A DNA stretch of 64,000 nucleotides from an uncultured Lachnospiraceae bacterium. Lineage in GTDB: Bacteria > Bacillota > Clostridia > Lachnospirales > Lachnospiraceae. Position 1 is the stretch's first letter, and every line of letters starts with the position of its first letter. The notes below the pieces were generated by a model. The model searched no databases, had not been told where the DNA came from, and saw only the letters and a program-made list of their open reading frames with translations. Below are positions 42,170-49,113 of this stretch, piece by piece. The translations under genes and the position numbers were made by a program. The stretch is taken from positions 27,440 through 91,439 of the forward strand of contig UQLY01000014.1 of NCBI GenBank assembly GCA_900542015.1. Reading direction: 5' to 3'.

Positions 42170-43472
42170 AGCAGTAGCTGTTAAACAACATGCCGCTGTA
42201 AGCGCTGGTAATGTACGGCGAAGCAAAATTCTTGCCGGGATTTTTATAGGCGACGATGGTCTTTTCCACATAGGTCATGGGATTTAAGGTAATCTGCCCG
42301 GATTTGCGGTAGAGCGCCTTGGTAAAATCCTTGACATGATCAAGACCGTCCTGCATTCTGCCGTCGGCGATGGAATGCTGCAAGGCGTTCTCGTCAATAT
42401 CGATCGAGCCGTCTTCGGTAATGTTGATGCCGATTTCCGAAAGGGGTTCGGCAAAACTGCCGGCAAGATGCCACATTTCGCTGACGAGCTGGTTGCTCTT
42501 CGGGTGGTTCTGGGTATATTCAATGGCGGATCGGAGAAACTGATTGTAGCTTCCGACGAGCTGGCGGAGGTTTTCCGTCAGGCTTTCCGTATCCGTTTTG
42601 ATTCCGATCTGCGCCGTCATGCCTTCCTCGGGGCTTATGCCGTTTAAATTTATTTCATAAAGATGCTCTATGGTAAAAGCGTTGGAAGACGCCGTGTGTG
42701 CCGTACTGTTGATTGTGAAGCTGGCGTCAGAAGGATATGCGCTGACATCCCCGATGCCAAGGTAATCCACAATACCCGATGTTTTGCTGGTCTGGTCGTC
42801 GGAAATCCGGAATACAAATTCCCGGTCCGCCGACGCGCCGCTTTTCTGGGAAGTCAGCTTCAGGCTGGCGCTGCCGTTCTCATCCGTCAGGATTTCGGCG
42901 TTAATACCGATATCCGCATTGTTGATCAGCCTTGTGAGGCGGTTCTGGACGTCCAGATTGGTATCCTCGGGACGGATCTGAAACTGAAATTCATAATTTA
43001 AGTCGTTGATGCCCAAGTCAAAGGAATAGGTTTCCGGTTCCAGGGCAACCGTTTCGTCCGCCGGAATGTATTTTCCCAGATTGACCTGCGGAGAGGCGAG
43101 GGAATGTACTTCCAACGAAAGCTCCGGCGCTTTGGAGGCTTCGGAAGCGTCCCCTACGAAGGAAACGGAAGCGATCGATTCGTTGCTGGAATAGGCAACC
43201 TTCTTATTTAAAAGGAGCGCCTCATCCAATCCGCCGAGCAGGGTAATGGAATTTTGCAGTTCCCTTGCGTTTTCCTTTAAGCCGATGGCAAACGCTTTGG
43301 AGTCTTCACTGTCATCCAGAATATAGAGCGGAGATTCTTTATTCAATTTTACAATGGAATTATAAATATTGCGTAATTCACTTTTCTTATGCGTATCCAG
43401 AGACGTTGTGCTCTTTGGCGCATAAGAAGTAAGATAGTGGTTGTAGACACTAAGAGCCGTGAGGTTAGCCAT
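42168..43472 (-). CDS. FliD-like filament cap / flagellar protein, orphan copy
   Basis: A 434-residue protein outside the flagellar operon. The N-terminal helix is followed by a beta-rich centre with a hook-associated D1/D2 pattern (EFQFQIRPEDTNLDVQNRLT, ISDDQTSKTSGIVDYLGIGD), and the C-terminal region (INLNGISPEEGMTAQIGIKT, LVGSYNQFLRSAIEYTQNHP) resembles the FliD_C domain. It lacks the canonical FliD start GLNSGLDT and ends with a free Cys (LFNSYC), so it may be a diverged cap or an adhesin-like tip protein. AAGGAGGGCGG precedes the ATG. No sigma-28 promoter is evident. The neighbours are unrelated. Confidence 0.5.
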   Translation of the reverse strand: MANLTALSVYNHYLTSYAPKSTTSLDTHKKSELRNIYNSIVKLNKESPLYILDDSEDSKAFAIGLKENARELQNSITLLGGLDEALLLNKKVAYSSNESIASVSFVGDASEASKAPELSLEVHSLASPQVNLGKYIPADETVALEPETYSFDLGINDLNYEFQFQIRPEDTNLDVQNRLTRLINNADIGINAEILTDENGSASLKLTSQKSGASADREFVFRISDDQTSKTSGIVDYLGIGDVSAYPSDASFTINSTAHTASSNAFTIEHLYEINLNGISPEEGMTAQIGIKTDTESLTENLRQLVGSYNQFLRSAIEYTQNHPKSNQLVSEMWHLAGSFAEPLSEIGINITEDGSIDIDENALQHSIADGRMQDGLDHVKDFTKALYRKSGQITLNPMTYVEKTIVAYKNPGKNFASPYITSAYSGMLFNSYC

Positions 43473-43653
43473 ATTTTCCGCCCTCCTTTCATCCTTGAAG
43501 CGACAGCAAAGACAAATCCATTGTCCTGTCCGGGCATTCTAAAGTATAAAAAAACCTGGTTAGTTACTTTTATAGTAGCATTCGGTATAAACAAATGCAA
43601 GGGGAAAAACACAGAAAAGACACAAAAAGTTCACAAATTTGTGAGATTGCTTA

Positions 43654-43682
43654 TTGACGGGGGTGTTTCATTATGTTATAGT
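43654..43682 (+). promoter_or_regulatory. Promoter of rpmG-secE-nusG
   Basis: TTGACG (43654-43659), 17 bases, TATAGT (43677-43682), about 77 bases before rpmG. Confidence 0.8.
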
Positions 43683-43758
43683 AGGCGAGTGGAAAGAGAT
43701 TTAGCTCTTTTTTTTGTGCAAAAAAATGGAAATAAGCGGCACGCGGAGGTGGAAAGAA

Positions 43759-43908
43759 ATGCGTACAAAGATTACTTTAGCATGTACAGAGTGCAAAAAT
43801 CGTAACTATAACATGACAAAGGACAAAAAGACTCATCCCGACAGAATGGAAACAAAGAAATATTGTAGATTCTGCAAGACTCATACATTACACAAAGAAA
43901 CTAAGTAA
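43759..43908 (+). CDS. rpmG: Ribosomal protein L33
   Basis: A 49-residue basic protein starting MRTKITLACTECKNRNYN. It has the two Cys pairs (CTEC and CRFC) of the zinc-binding form of L33, a component of the large ribosomal subunit. The ATG at 43759 is preceded by GGAGGTGG (43745-43752). The order rpmG-secE-nusG is standard. Confidence 0.97.
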   Translation: MRTKITLACTECKNRNYNMTKDKKTHPDRMETKKYCRFCKTHTLHKETK

Positions 43909-43936
43909 ATCCGTATAATAATGAGGAAGTGAAGAT

Positions 43937-44146
43937 ATGGGAGAAACAAACGCTAGTCAGAAACAATCCAAGCTCGGCAATTTCTGGAAGGGTTTGAAGG
44001 CTGAATTTAAAAAAGTTGTCTGGCCCGACAAGACCACATTGCTGAAGCAGACGGTAACGGTAACAATTGTTTCCGTTGTTTTGGGACTTTTGATTGCTTT
44101 GGTCGATACAATCGCTCAGTACGGTGTAAACTTCTTGACAATGTAA
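43937..44146 (+). CDS. secE: Preprotein translocase subunit SecE
   Basis: A 69-residue protein with a hydrophilic N-terminus (NFWKGLKAEFKKVVWPDKTT, the SecE signature ending in WP) and one C-terminal transmembrane helix (VTIVSVVLGLLIALVDTIA). SecE stabilises SecY in the membrane translocon. It is followed by nusG after 16 bases, as usual. Confidence 0.96.
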   Translation: MGETNASQKQSKLGNFWKGLKAEFKKVVWPDKTTLLKQTVTVTIVSVVLGLLIALVDTIAQYGVNFLTM

Positions 44147-44162
44147 GGGTGAGGGTGAAGCA

Positions 44163-44678
44163 ATGGCAGAAGCAAACTGGTATGTAGTCCATACCTATTC
44201 CGGGTATGAGAATAAAGTGAAAGCTAATATTGAAAAGACCATTGAAAACAGACATCTGGAAGAAGAAATCCTGGAAGTCAGGGTTCCGATGCAGGATGTT
44301 GTGGAAGTCAAAAACGGCGCCAAGAAGACAGTTTCCAAAAAGCTGTTCCCGGGCTATGTTTTAATCAATATGGTCATGAACGACGACACCTGGTATGTAG
44401 TCAGAAATACCCGCGGCGTTACAGGCTTCGTAGGACCGGGAAGCAAACCGGTGCCTCTTTCCCAAGCGGAAATGAAGCCCCTCGGTATCAAAGTGGATAA
44501 TATTTCCGTAGACTTTAAGGAAGGCGATACGATTGCGGTTGTTGCCGGCGTATGGAAGGATACGGTGGGCGTTGTCCAGAGAATGGACTTCGGTAAGCAG
44601 ACGGCTACCATCAATGTTGAGATGTTCGGCAGAGAGACTCCTGTGGAAATCAGTTTTGCAGAAGTCCGTAAAATGTAA
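44163..44678 (+). CDS. nusG: Transcription elongation/antitermination factor NusG
   Basis: A 171-residue factor that binds RNA polymerase and modulates pausing. It begins NWYVVHTYSGYENKVKANIE (NGN domain), has FPGYVLINMVMNDDTWYVVR, and a C-terminal KOW domain (EGDTIAVVAGVWKDTVGVVQ). GGGTGAGGGTGA lies before the ATG. Confidence 0.97.
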   Translation: MAEANWYVVHTYSGYENKVKANIEKTIENRHLEEEILEVRVPMQDVVEVKNGAKKTVSKKLFPGYVLINMVMNDDTWYVVRNTRGVTGFVGPGSKPVPLSQAEMKPLGIKVDNISVDFKEGDTIAVVAGVWKDTVGVVQRMDFGKQTATINVEMFGRETPVEISFAEVRKM

Positions 44679-44782
44679 AAATGTTATTTCTGGTTGCATT
44701 TTTATGCGCCATGGAATATAGTAACAAGTGATGTTCATAGGTAAATCCTACTTATTATAGTAAGAAGAATTTCGGTATGAAC

Positions 44783-44817
44783 TGTGGGAGGGTTTCTTCG
44801 ACCCGCCACTACCACAA
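44783..44817 (+). promoter_or_regulatory. Ribosomal protein L1 binding site in the rplK leader
   Basis: The sequence GTGGGAGGGTTT ... GACCCGCCACTACCAC resembles the L1-binding region of 23S rRNA (GGUGGGAGG ... UACCACC of helices 76-78). L1 represses its operon by binding such mRNA mimics. It lies 20 bases before the rplK ATG. A near-identical element is at 45272-45307. Confidence 0.7.
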
Positions 44818-44836
44818 TTTATTAGGAGGTGCCACA

Positions 44837-45262
44837 ATGGCAAAGAAAGTAGAAGGATACATTAAGTTACAGATCCCTGCTGGTAAAGCTACACCAGCGC
44901 CACCGGTTGGTCCTGCACTTGGACAGCACGGTGTAAACATCGTTGAGTTTACAAAACAGTTCAACGCCAGAACAGCAGATCAGGGCGATATGATCATCCC
45001 TGTTGTAATTACTGTTTATGCGGACAGAAGTTTCAGTTTTGTTACCAAGACTCCCCCTGCAGCAGTTCTGTTAAAGAAGGCTTGCAATATTAAGTCCGGT
45101 TCTGCAACACCTAACAAAACAAAGGTTGCGACCATTTCCAAAGCAGACCTTCAGAAAATTGCTGAAACAAAGATGCCTGACTTGAACGCAGGAAGCTTGG
45201 AAGCGGCAATGAGCATGATCGCAGGTACTGCAAGAAGCATGGGAATCACAGTTGAAGAGTAA
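44837..45262 (+). CDS. rplK: Ribosomal protein L11
   Basis: A 141-residue protein of the ribosomal stalk base. It starts MAKKVEGYIKLQIPAGKATP and has GPALGQHGVNIVEFTKQFNA, the conserved L11 core, and the C-terminal RNA-binding domain. AGGAGGTG precedes ATG 44837. An L1-like regulatory site lies just upstream, so it is probably controlled together with rplA. Confidence 0.98.
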   Translation: MAKKVEGYIKLQIPAGKATPAPPVGPALGQHGVNIVEFTKQFNARTADQGDMIIPVVITVYADRSFSFVTKTPPAAVLLKKACNIKSGSATPNKTKVATISKADLQKIAETKMPDLNAGSLEAAMSMIAGTARSMGITVEE

Positions 45263-45271
45263 TGAATAATA

Positions 45272-45307
45272 CGTGGGAGGAGTTTTATGACCCCGCCACT
45301 ACCACAA
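45272..45307 (+). promoter_or_regulatory. Second L1-type RNA site before rplA
   Basis: CGTGGGAGG ... GACCCCGCCACTACCACAA repeats the element before rplK, with only the loop changed. Its 3' end abuts the rplA Shine-Dalgarno AAGGAGG, so L1 bound here would block its own translation start directly. Confidence 0.7.
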
Positions 45308-45320
45308 GGAGGTAAACAAA

Positions 45321-46010
45321 ATGAAACATGGTAAGAAATACAGCGAAGCTGCGAAAACGATTGACCGTGCCGTACAGTACGAGCCTGCGGAAGCAATCGC
45401 ATTAGCAAAAAAAGCAGCTACGGCAAAATTTGACGAGACAATCGAAGTTCATATCAGAACAGGCTGCGACGGACGTCATGCGGATCAGCAGATCCGAGGC
45501 GCGGTAGTACTGCCTAACGGAACGGGTAAAACCGTAAAAGTATTGGTATTCGCAAAAGGCGATAAATTAAACGAGGCGGAAGCAGCGGGCGCTGATTATG
45601 TCGGCGGCGAAGAGTTAATCCCGAAGATCCAGAACGACGGATGGTTAGACTTCGACGTTGTTGTCGCTACACCTGATATGATGGGCGTTGTAGGTCGTCT
45701 TGGTAAGGTATTGGGACCGAAAGGCTTGATGCCCAACCCCAAGGCAGGTACTGTAACGATGGACGTTACCAAAGCCGTAAACGATATTAAGGCAGGTAAG
45801 ATTGAGTACAGACTTGACAAATCCAATATCATTCATGTTCCCGTAGGAAAGGCTTCCTTTACCGAGGAACAGTTGAAAGAGAATTTCGATGCGCTGATGG
45901 ATGCAATTGTAAAAGCAAAACCCAGCACATTAAAGGGACAGTATTTAAGAAGCATTTCCCTGGCGCCTACCATGGGCCCCGGCGTGAAAGTAAGTACTGC
46001 AAAGTTCTAA
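45321..46010 (+). CDS. rplA: Ribosomal protein L1
   Basis: A 229-residue L1 protein of the mobile L1 stalk and likely translational repressor of this operon. It begins MKHGKKYSEAAKTIDR and has the signature MPNPKAGTVTMDVTKAVNDI near the middle. AAGGAGG precedes ATG 45321. A terminator follows at 46027. Confidence 0.98.
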   Translation: MKHGKKYSEAAKTIDRAVQYEPAEAIALAKKAATAKFDETIEVHIRTGCDGRHADQQIRGAVVLPNGTGKTVKVLVFAKGDKLNEAEAAGADYVGGEELIPKIQNDGWLDFDVVVATPDMMGVVGRLGKVLGPKGLMPNPKAGTVTMDVTKAVNDIKAGKIEYRLDKSNIIHVPVGKASFTEEQLKENFDALMDAIVKAKPSTLKGQYLRSISLAPTMGPGVKVSTAKF

Positions 46011-46026
46011 TTTGATATGGTATACT

Positions 46027-46055
46027 AAGGACACAGTGAAAGCTGTGTCCTTTTG
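46027..46055 (+). terminator. Terminator after rplA
   Basis: AAGGACACAG (46027-46036) and CTGTGTCCTT (46043-46052) pair perfectly around a six-base loop, followed by TTTTG. It separates rplK-rplA from the following CapA gene. Confidence 0.9.
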
Positions 46056-46086
46056 TCTTATGAATAAAAGAAGAGCGGGGAATGGG

Positions 46087-47514
46087 ATGGCGAAAAAGAA
46101 AAGAAGAAAACACAGGAACAGAATAAGAAACCGATTTCTCCTGACTTTTCTGGCGGTCTGTCTTGCAGGGGCGGTTCTGCTATGCGCGCTTTCCTTCGGA
46201 AAGAACAGAGAGCGGGAAGCCTTTTCGACGGGCAAAGAACAGGAAACCTTCCGGGAAGGGGAACAGCCGGAGGCAGGAGTAACGGAGCTGCCGCAGGAAA
46301 CGGCGGGCGACGGGCAGACAGCGGACGCCGAGCCTGGGCAAGCGTCAGACACCGGGCAACCGGAACAATCAGAACAGCCGGAAGAAGCGGCGCAGCCGGA
46401 GCAGGAAATCAAACCGGTAACCATGGCGTTTGGGGGAGATATCTGCTTTCATGACGAATATGCCAATATGTACGCGCTTCGCAGCAGGGGCGGAAAAATA
46501 GAAAGCTCCGTTTCCGCCGAATTGCTGGCGGAAATGCACGGGGCGGATATTTTGATGGTAAATAATGAATTTTCCTATTCTGATAGGGGCGCGCCGCTTC
46601 CGGATAAGGCGTTTGCCTTCCGAAGCGATCCCGAAAACGTCAATTTGCTCCATGAGATGGGCGTGGATATCGTATCTTTGGCAAATAATCATGTTTATGA
46701 CTACGGCGAGGACGCGCTTTTTGATACGTTGGATACCATAAAGGGCGCGGGCATTCCCTATGTGGGCGCGGGCAGGAACCTGGACGAAGCGTCGGCGCCT
46801 TACTATTATGAAATAAACGGAAGGACCATTGCCTTCCTGTCGGCGACCCAGGTGGAGCGGAACGAAAATCCTGATACCAGAGGTGCGACGGAAGTGACCG
46901 CGGGCACATTCCGCTGTTTTACGCAGGAGGAATTTGACAGGTTGCTGGAGGCTGTCAGTGAAGCGGATCAAAAGGCGGATCTGACGGTTGTATACATTCA
47001 CTGGGGAACGGAAAATACCGACGAGCTGCACTGGGCGCAGGAATGGCAGGCGCCAAAGCTGGTGGAAGCGGGCGCCGATCTGATCGTCGGGGACCACCCG
47101 CATTGTTTGCAGGCGGTGGATTATATAGACGGCGTGCCGGTGTTTTACAGCCTGGGGAATTTCTGGTTTAATTCAAAGACGCTGGATACGGGTCTTTTAA
47201 AAGTGGTTTTTGACGAAAAAGGAAATCTGACCTGTCAGTTTCTGCCGGCGAAACAGCACGACTGCCGCACGGACCTGGAGACGGGAGAGGAAAAACGGCG
47301 GATTTTGGATTATCTGCAATGTATTTCGCCTGACGTGACCATTGATGCGGACGGCTATATCAGCAATGTGCCTTACAGCGGACCGCCCATCGATTACGAC
47401 CGGGTGCAGAGACTTCCGCAGAAGCCCGCCGAGCCGCAGGCGACGGAACAACAGCCCGCCGCGCCGGATCAGGTTGTGCCGCAGGCGGCGGAACAGCAGC
47501 CCGCCGCGCCGTAA
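46087..47514 (+). CDS. CapA-family (poly-gamma-glutamate synthesis type) metallophosphatase
   Basis: A 475-residue exported or membrane-anchored protein. A basic N-terminus and one transmembrane segment (FLLTFLAVCLAGAVLLCALS) are followed by a Gln/Glu/Pro-rich linker of about 70 residues. The catalytic domain (residues 110-430) has the CapA motifs (MAFGGDICFHDEYANM, MVNNEFSYSDRGAP, SLANNHVYDYGEDAL, VYIHWGTENTDELHWAQEWQ, GDHPHCLQAVDYIDGVP). The C-terminus has repeated Q-Q-P-A-A-P units. CapA-type proteins act on capsule or anionic polymers. ATG 46087 is chosen with a GCGGGG site. Its placement between rplA and rplJ is unusual. Confidence 0.88.
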   Translation: MAKKKRRKHRNRIRNRFLLTFLAVCLAGAVLLCALSFGKNREREAFSTGKEQETFREGEQPEAGVTELPQETAGDGQTADAEPGQASDTGQPEQSEQPEEAAQPEQEIKPVTMAFGGDICFHDEYANMYALRSRGGKIESSVSAELLAEMHGADILMVNNEFSYSDRGAPLPDKAFAFRSDPENVNLLHEMGVDIVSLANNHVYDYGEDALFDTLDTIKGAGIPYVGAGRNLDEASAPYYYEINGRTIAFLSATQVERNENPDTRGATEVTAGTFRCFTQEEFDRLLEAVSEADQKADLTVVYIHWGTENTDELHWAQEWQAPKLVEAGADLIVGDHPHCLQAVDYIDGVPVFYSLGNFWFNSKTLDTGLLKVVFDEKGNLTCQFLPAKQHDCRTDLETGEEKRRILDYLQCISPDVTIDADGYISNVPYSGPPIDYDRVQRLPQKPAEPQATEQQPAAPDQVVPQAAEQQPAAP

Positions 47515-47579
47515 AACGGGAGAGAACCAACGCCGGCAGGCGGCAAAGCGGCAGAGCCGTAAAAATAAAAAATAGGGGG

Positions 47580-47609
47580 TTGACAGCAATACTCCCGATA
47601 TGATAAATT
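47580..47609 (+). promoter_or_regulatory. Promoter of rplJ-rplL
   Basis: TTGACA (47580-47585), 18 bases ending in an extended TG, and TAAATT (47604-47609). It lies directly before the L10 leader. Confidence 0.6.
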
Positions 47610-47610
47610 A

Positions 47611-47738
47611 TACAAGGTCTTATAAAAGACTTTGCCGAAGACAGCAGGTGCCCTTTGGGGCGTAAGAGAATCGCCTGCCGAGGAAAGAAAGAGTATGGTT
47701 ATGACTTTTTGCCTTCCGGTCTTCCGGGAGGCCTTTTT
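47611..47738 (+). ncRNA. L10 leader (ribosomal protein L10 binding RNA) with attenuator
   Basis: The block TTGCCGAAGACAGCAGGTGC and GCCTGCCGAGGAAAG match the L10 leader known upstream of rplJ in many Firmicutes; L10(L12)4 binds it. It ends in a terminator hairpin with arms 47711-47719 and 47724-47732 and five T (47734-47738). L10 bound to the leader would favour this terminator (established for the family). rplJ begins 49 bases further. Confidence 0.92.
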
Positions 47739-47786
47739 AATAAATACTCCTATCGGCAACAAAATCTATAAGGAGGTAAATGTGAA

Positions 47787-48404
47787 ATGGCAAAGGTTGA
47801 ACTGAAACAGCCAATCGTGGAAGAAATTTCCGAACACCTGAAAGACGCGCAGTCTGTTGTGTTGGTTGATTACCGTGGACTGACCGTTGAGCAGGACACA
47901 CAGCTTCGTAAAGAAATGCGTGAAGCGGGTATCGTATACAAAGTATACAAAAACACAATGATGAACTTTGCGTTCAAAGGTACAGATTATGAAGCGTTAG
48001 CTCCGTATCTGGAAGGACCGAGCGCAGTTGCGATCTCAAAAGACGATGCGACGGCTCCGGCAAGAATCCTGGGCAAATATGCAAAGGATATCGAAGCGCT
48101 TGAAATCAAAGGCGGTGTTGTGGAAGGCGTTGCTTATGATGCAAAAGGCATCAGCGCAATCGCAAGCATCCCCGGCAGAGAAGAATTGCTCTCCAAATTG
48201 CTTGGAAGCTTACAGTCTCCGATTACAAATCTTGCCCGCGTCCTAAATCAGATTGCAGAGAAGGGCGGCGCTGGCGAAGCTGCACCGGCTGAAGAAGCAA
48301 AAGCAGAGGAAACAGAAGCTCCTGCACAGGCAGAGGCTCCCGTAGAAGCAGCGGCTGAGGAAACGGCAGAGGCGGAAGCGCCTGCAGAGACTCCCGCAGA
48401 ATAA
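47787..48404 (+). CDS. rplJ: Ribosomal protein L10
   Basis: A 205-residue protein that anchors the L7/L12 stalk and controls its own operon through the leader. It starts MAKVELKQPIVEEISEHL and contains VLVDYRGLTVEQDTQLRKEM. The usual core ends near residue 165 and the last 40 residues are an Ala/Glu/Pro-rich extension (ETEAPAQAEAPVEAAAEE), absent from classical L10. AAGGAGGT is before the start. Confidence 0.97.
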   Translation: MAKVELKQPIVEEISEHLKDAQSVVLVDYRGLTVEQDTQLRKEMREAGIVYKVYKNTMMNFAFKGTDYEALAPYLEGPSAVAISKDDATAPARILGKYAKDIEALEIKGGVVEGVAYDAKGISAIASIPGREELLSKLLGSLQSPITNLARVLNQIAEKGGAGEAAPAEEAKAEETEAPAQAEAPVEAAAEETAEAEAPAETPAE

Positions 48405-48437
48405 TTTTTAAAATAATTTAAAATGGAGGAAATGAAA

Positions 48438-48815
48438 ATGGCAAAATTAACAACAGCAGAATTTATTGATGCTATTAAAGAGTTGACGGTTTTAGAATTA
48501 AATGATTTAGTAAAAGCTTGCGAAGAAGAGTTCGGCGTATCCGCAGCAGCAGGTGTTGTAGTTGCAGCAGCAGGCGGCGCAACAGGCGAAGCGGCTGAAG
48601 AAAAGACCGAGTTTGACGTTGAATTAACAGAAGTTGGTCCTAACAAGGTTAAAGTTATCAAGGTTGTTCGTGAAGCTACAGGTCTTGGCTTAAAAGAAGC
48701 AAAAGACGTTGTTGACGGAGCTCCTAAGGTAATCAAAGAGGGCGCGTCCAAAGAAGAAGCTGACGATATCAAAGCGAAATTGGAAGCTGAAGGCGCTAAA
48801 GTTACTCTTAAGTAA
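48438..48815 (+). CDS. rplL: Ribosomal protein L7/L12
   Basis: A 125-residue acidic protein of the ribosomal stalk that recruits GTP-bound translation factors such as those at 58057 and 60277. It has the N-terminal dimerisation part (KLTTAEFIDAIKELTVLELN), a hinge rich in Ala and Gly, and the C-terminal domain (KVIKVVREATGLGLKEAKDV). ATG 48438 follows GGAGGAAATG. Confidence 0.97.
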   Translation: MAKLTTAEFIDAIKELTVLELNDLVKACEEEFGVSAAAGVVVAAAGGATGEAAEEKTEFDVELTEVGPNKVKVIKVVREATGLGLKEAKDVVDGAPKVIKEGASKEEADDIKAKLEAEGAKVTLK

Positions 48816-48845
48816 TTTAAGCGGCACAAAGACCAAAGAAACCAA

Positions 48846-48890
48846 AGAGCTGTCGGAGGTTGTGAAAACAAAATCCGGCGGCTCTTTTTT
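48846..48890 (+). terminator. Terminator/attenuator between rplL and rpoB
   Basis: AGAGCTGTCGGA (48846-48857) pairs with TCCGGCGGCTCT (48874-48885), two of the pairs G-U, followed by six T. The next 110 bases hold no gene and lead to the rpoB promoter. Confidence 0.85.
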
Positions 48891-49000
48891 CTGTTTCCGG
48901 GAAACGGGCGGCAGAAAGCCGGAGGGGAATTTGCGCCGAACGCGGCGGACGCGGAGGGCACAGACGGGAAATTTGCGCCGGGAAAATTGCGTAAATATGG

Positions 49001-49029
49001 TTGACTTAAATCTTGCGTTGTAGTAGAAT
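49001..49029 (+). promoter_or_regulatory. Promoter of rpoB-rpoC
   Basis: TTGACT (49001-49006), 17 bases, TAGAAT (49024-49029), about 85 bases before rpoB. Confidence 0.8.
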
Positions 49030-49113
49030 GGATGATGCGCTATTGTGGTGTGCTAGGCTTTTTTTGCATGCGTTGTATTGAAATAGGCTGATAAATAGAA
49101 AGAACGGGGTGAA

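Noticed and set aside
46369..47103. Long minus-strand open frame opposite the CapA gene
   Set aside because: It matches no pattern and lies entirely antisense to a well-supported gene; such frames are common opposite codon-biased genes.
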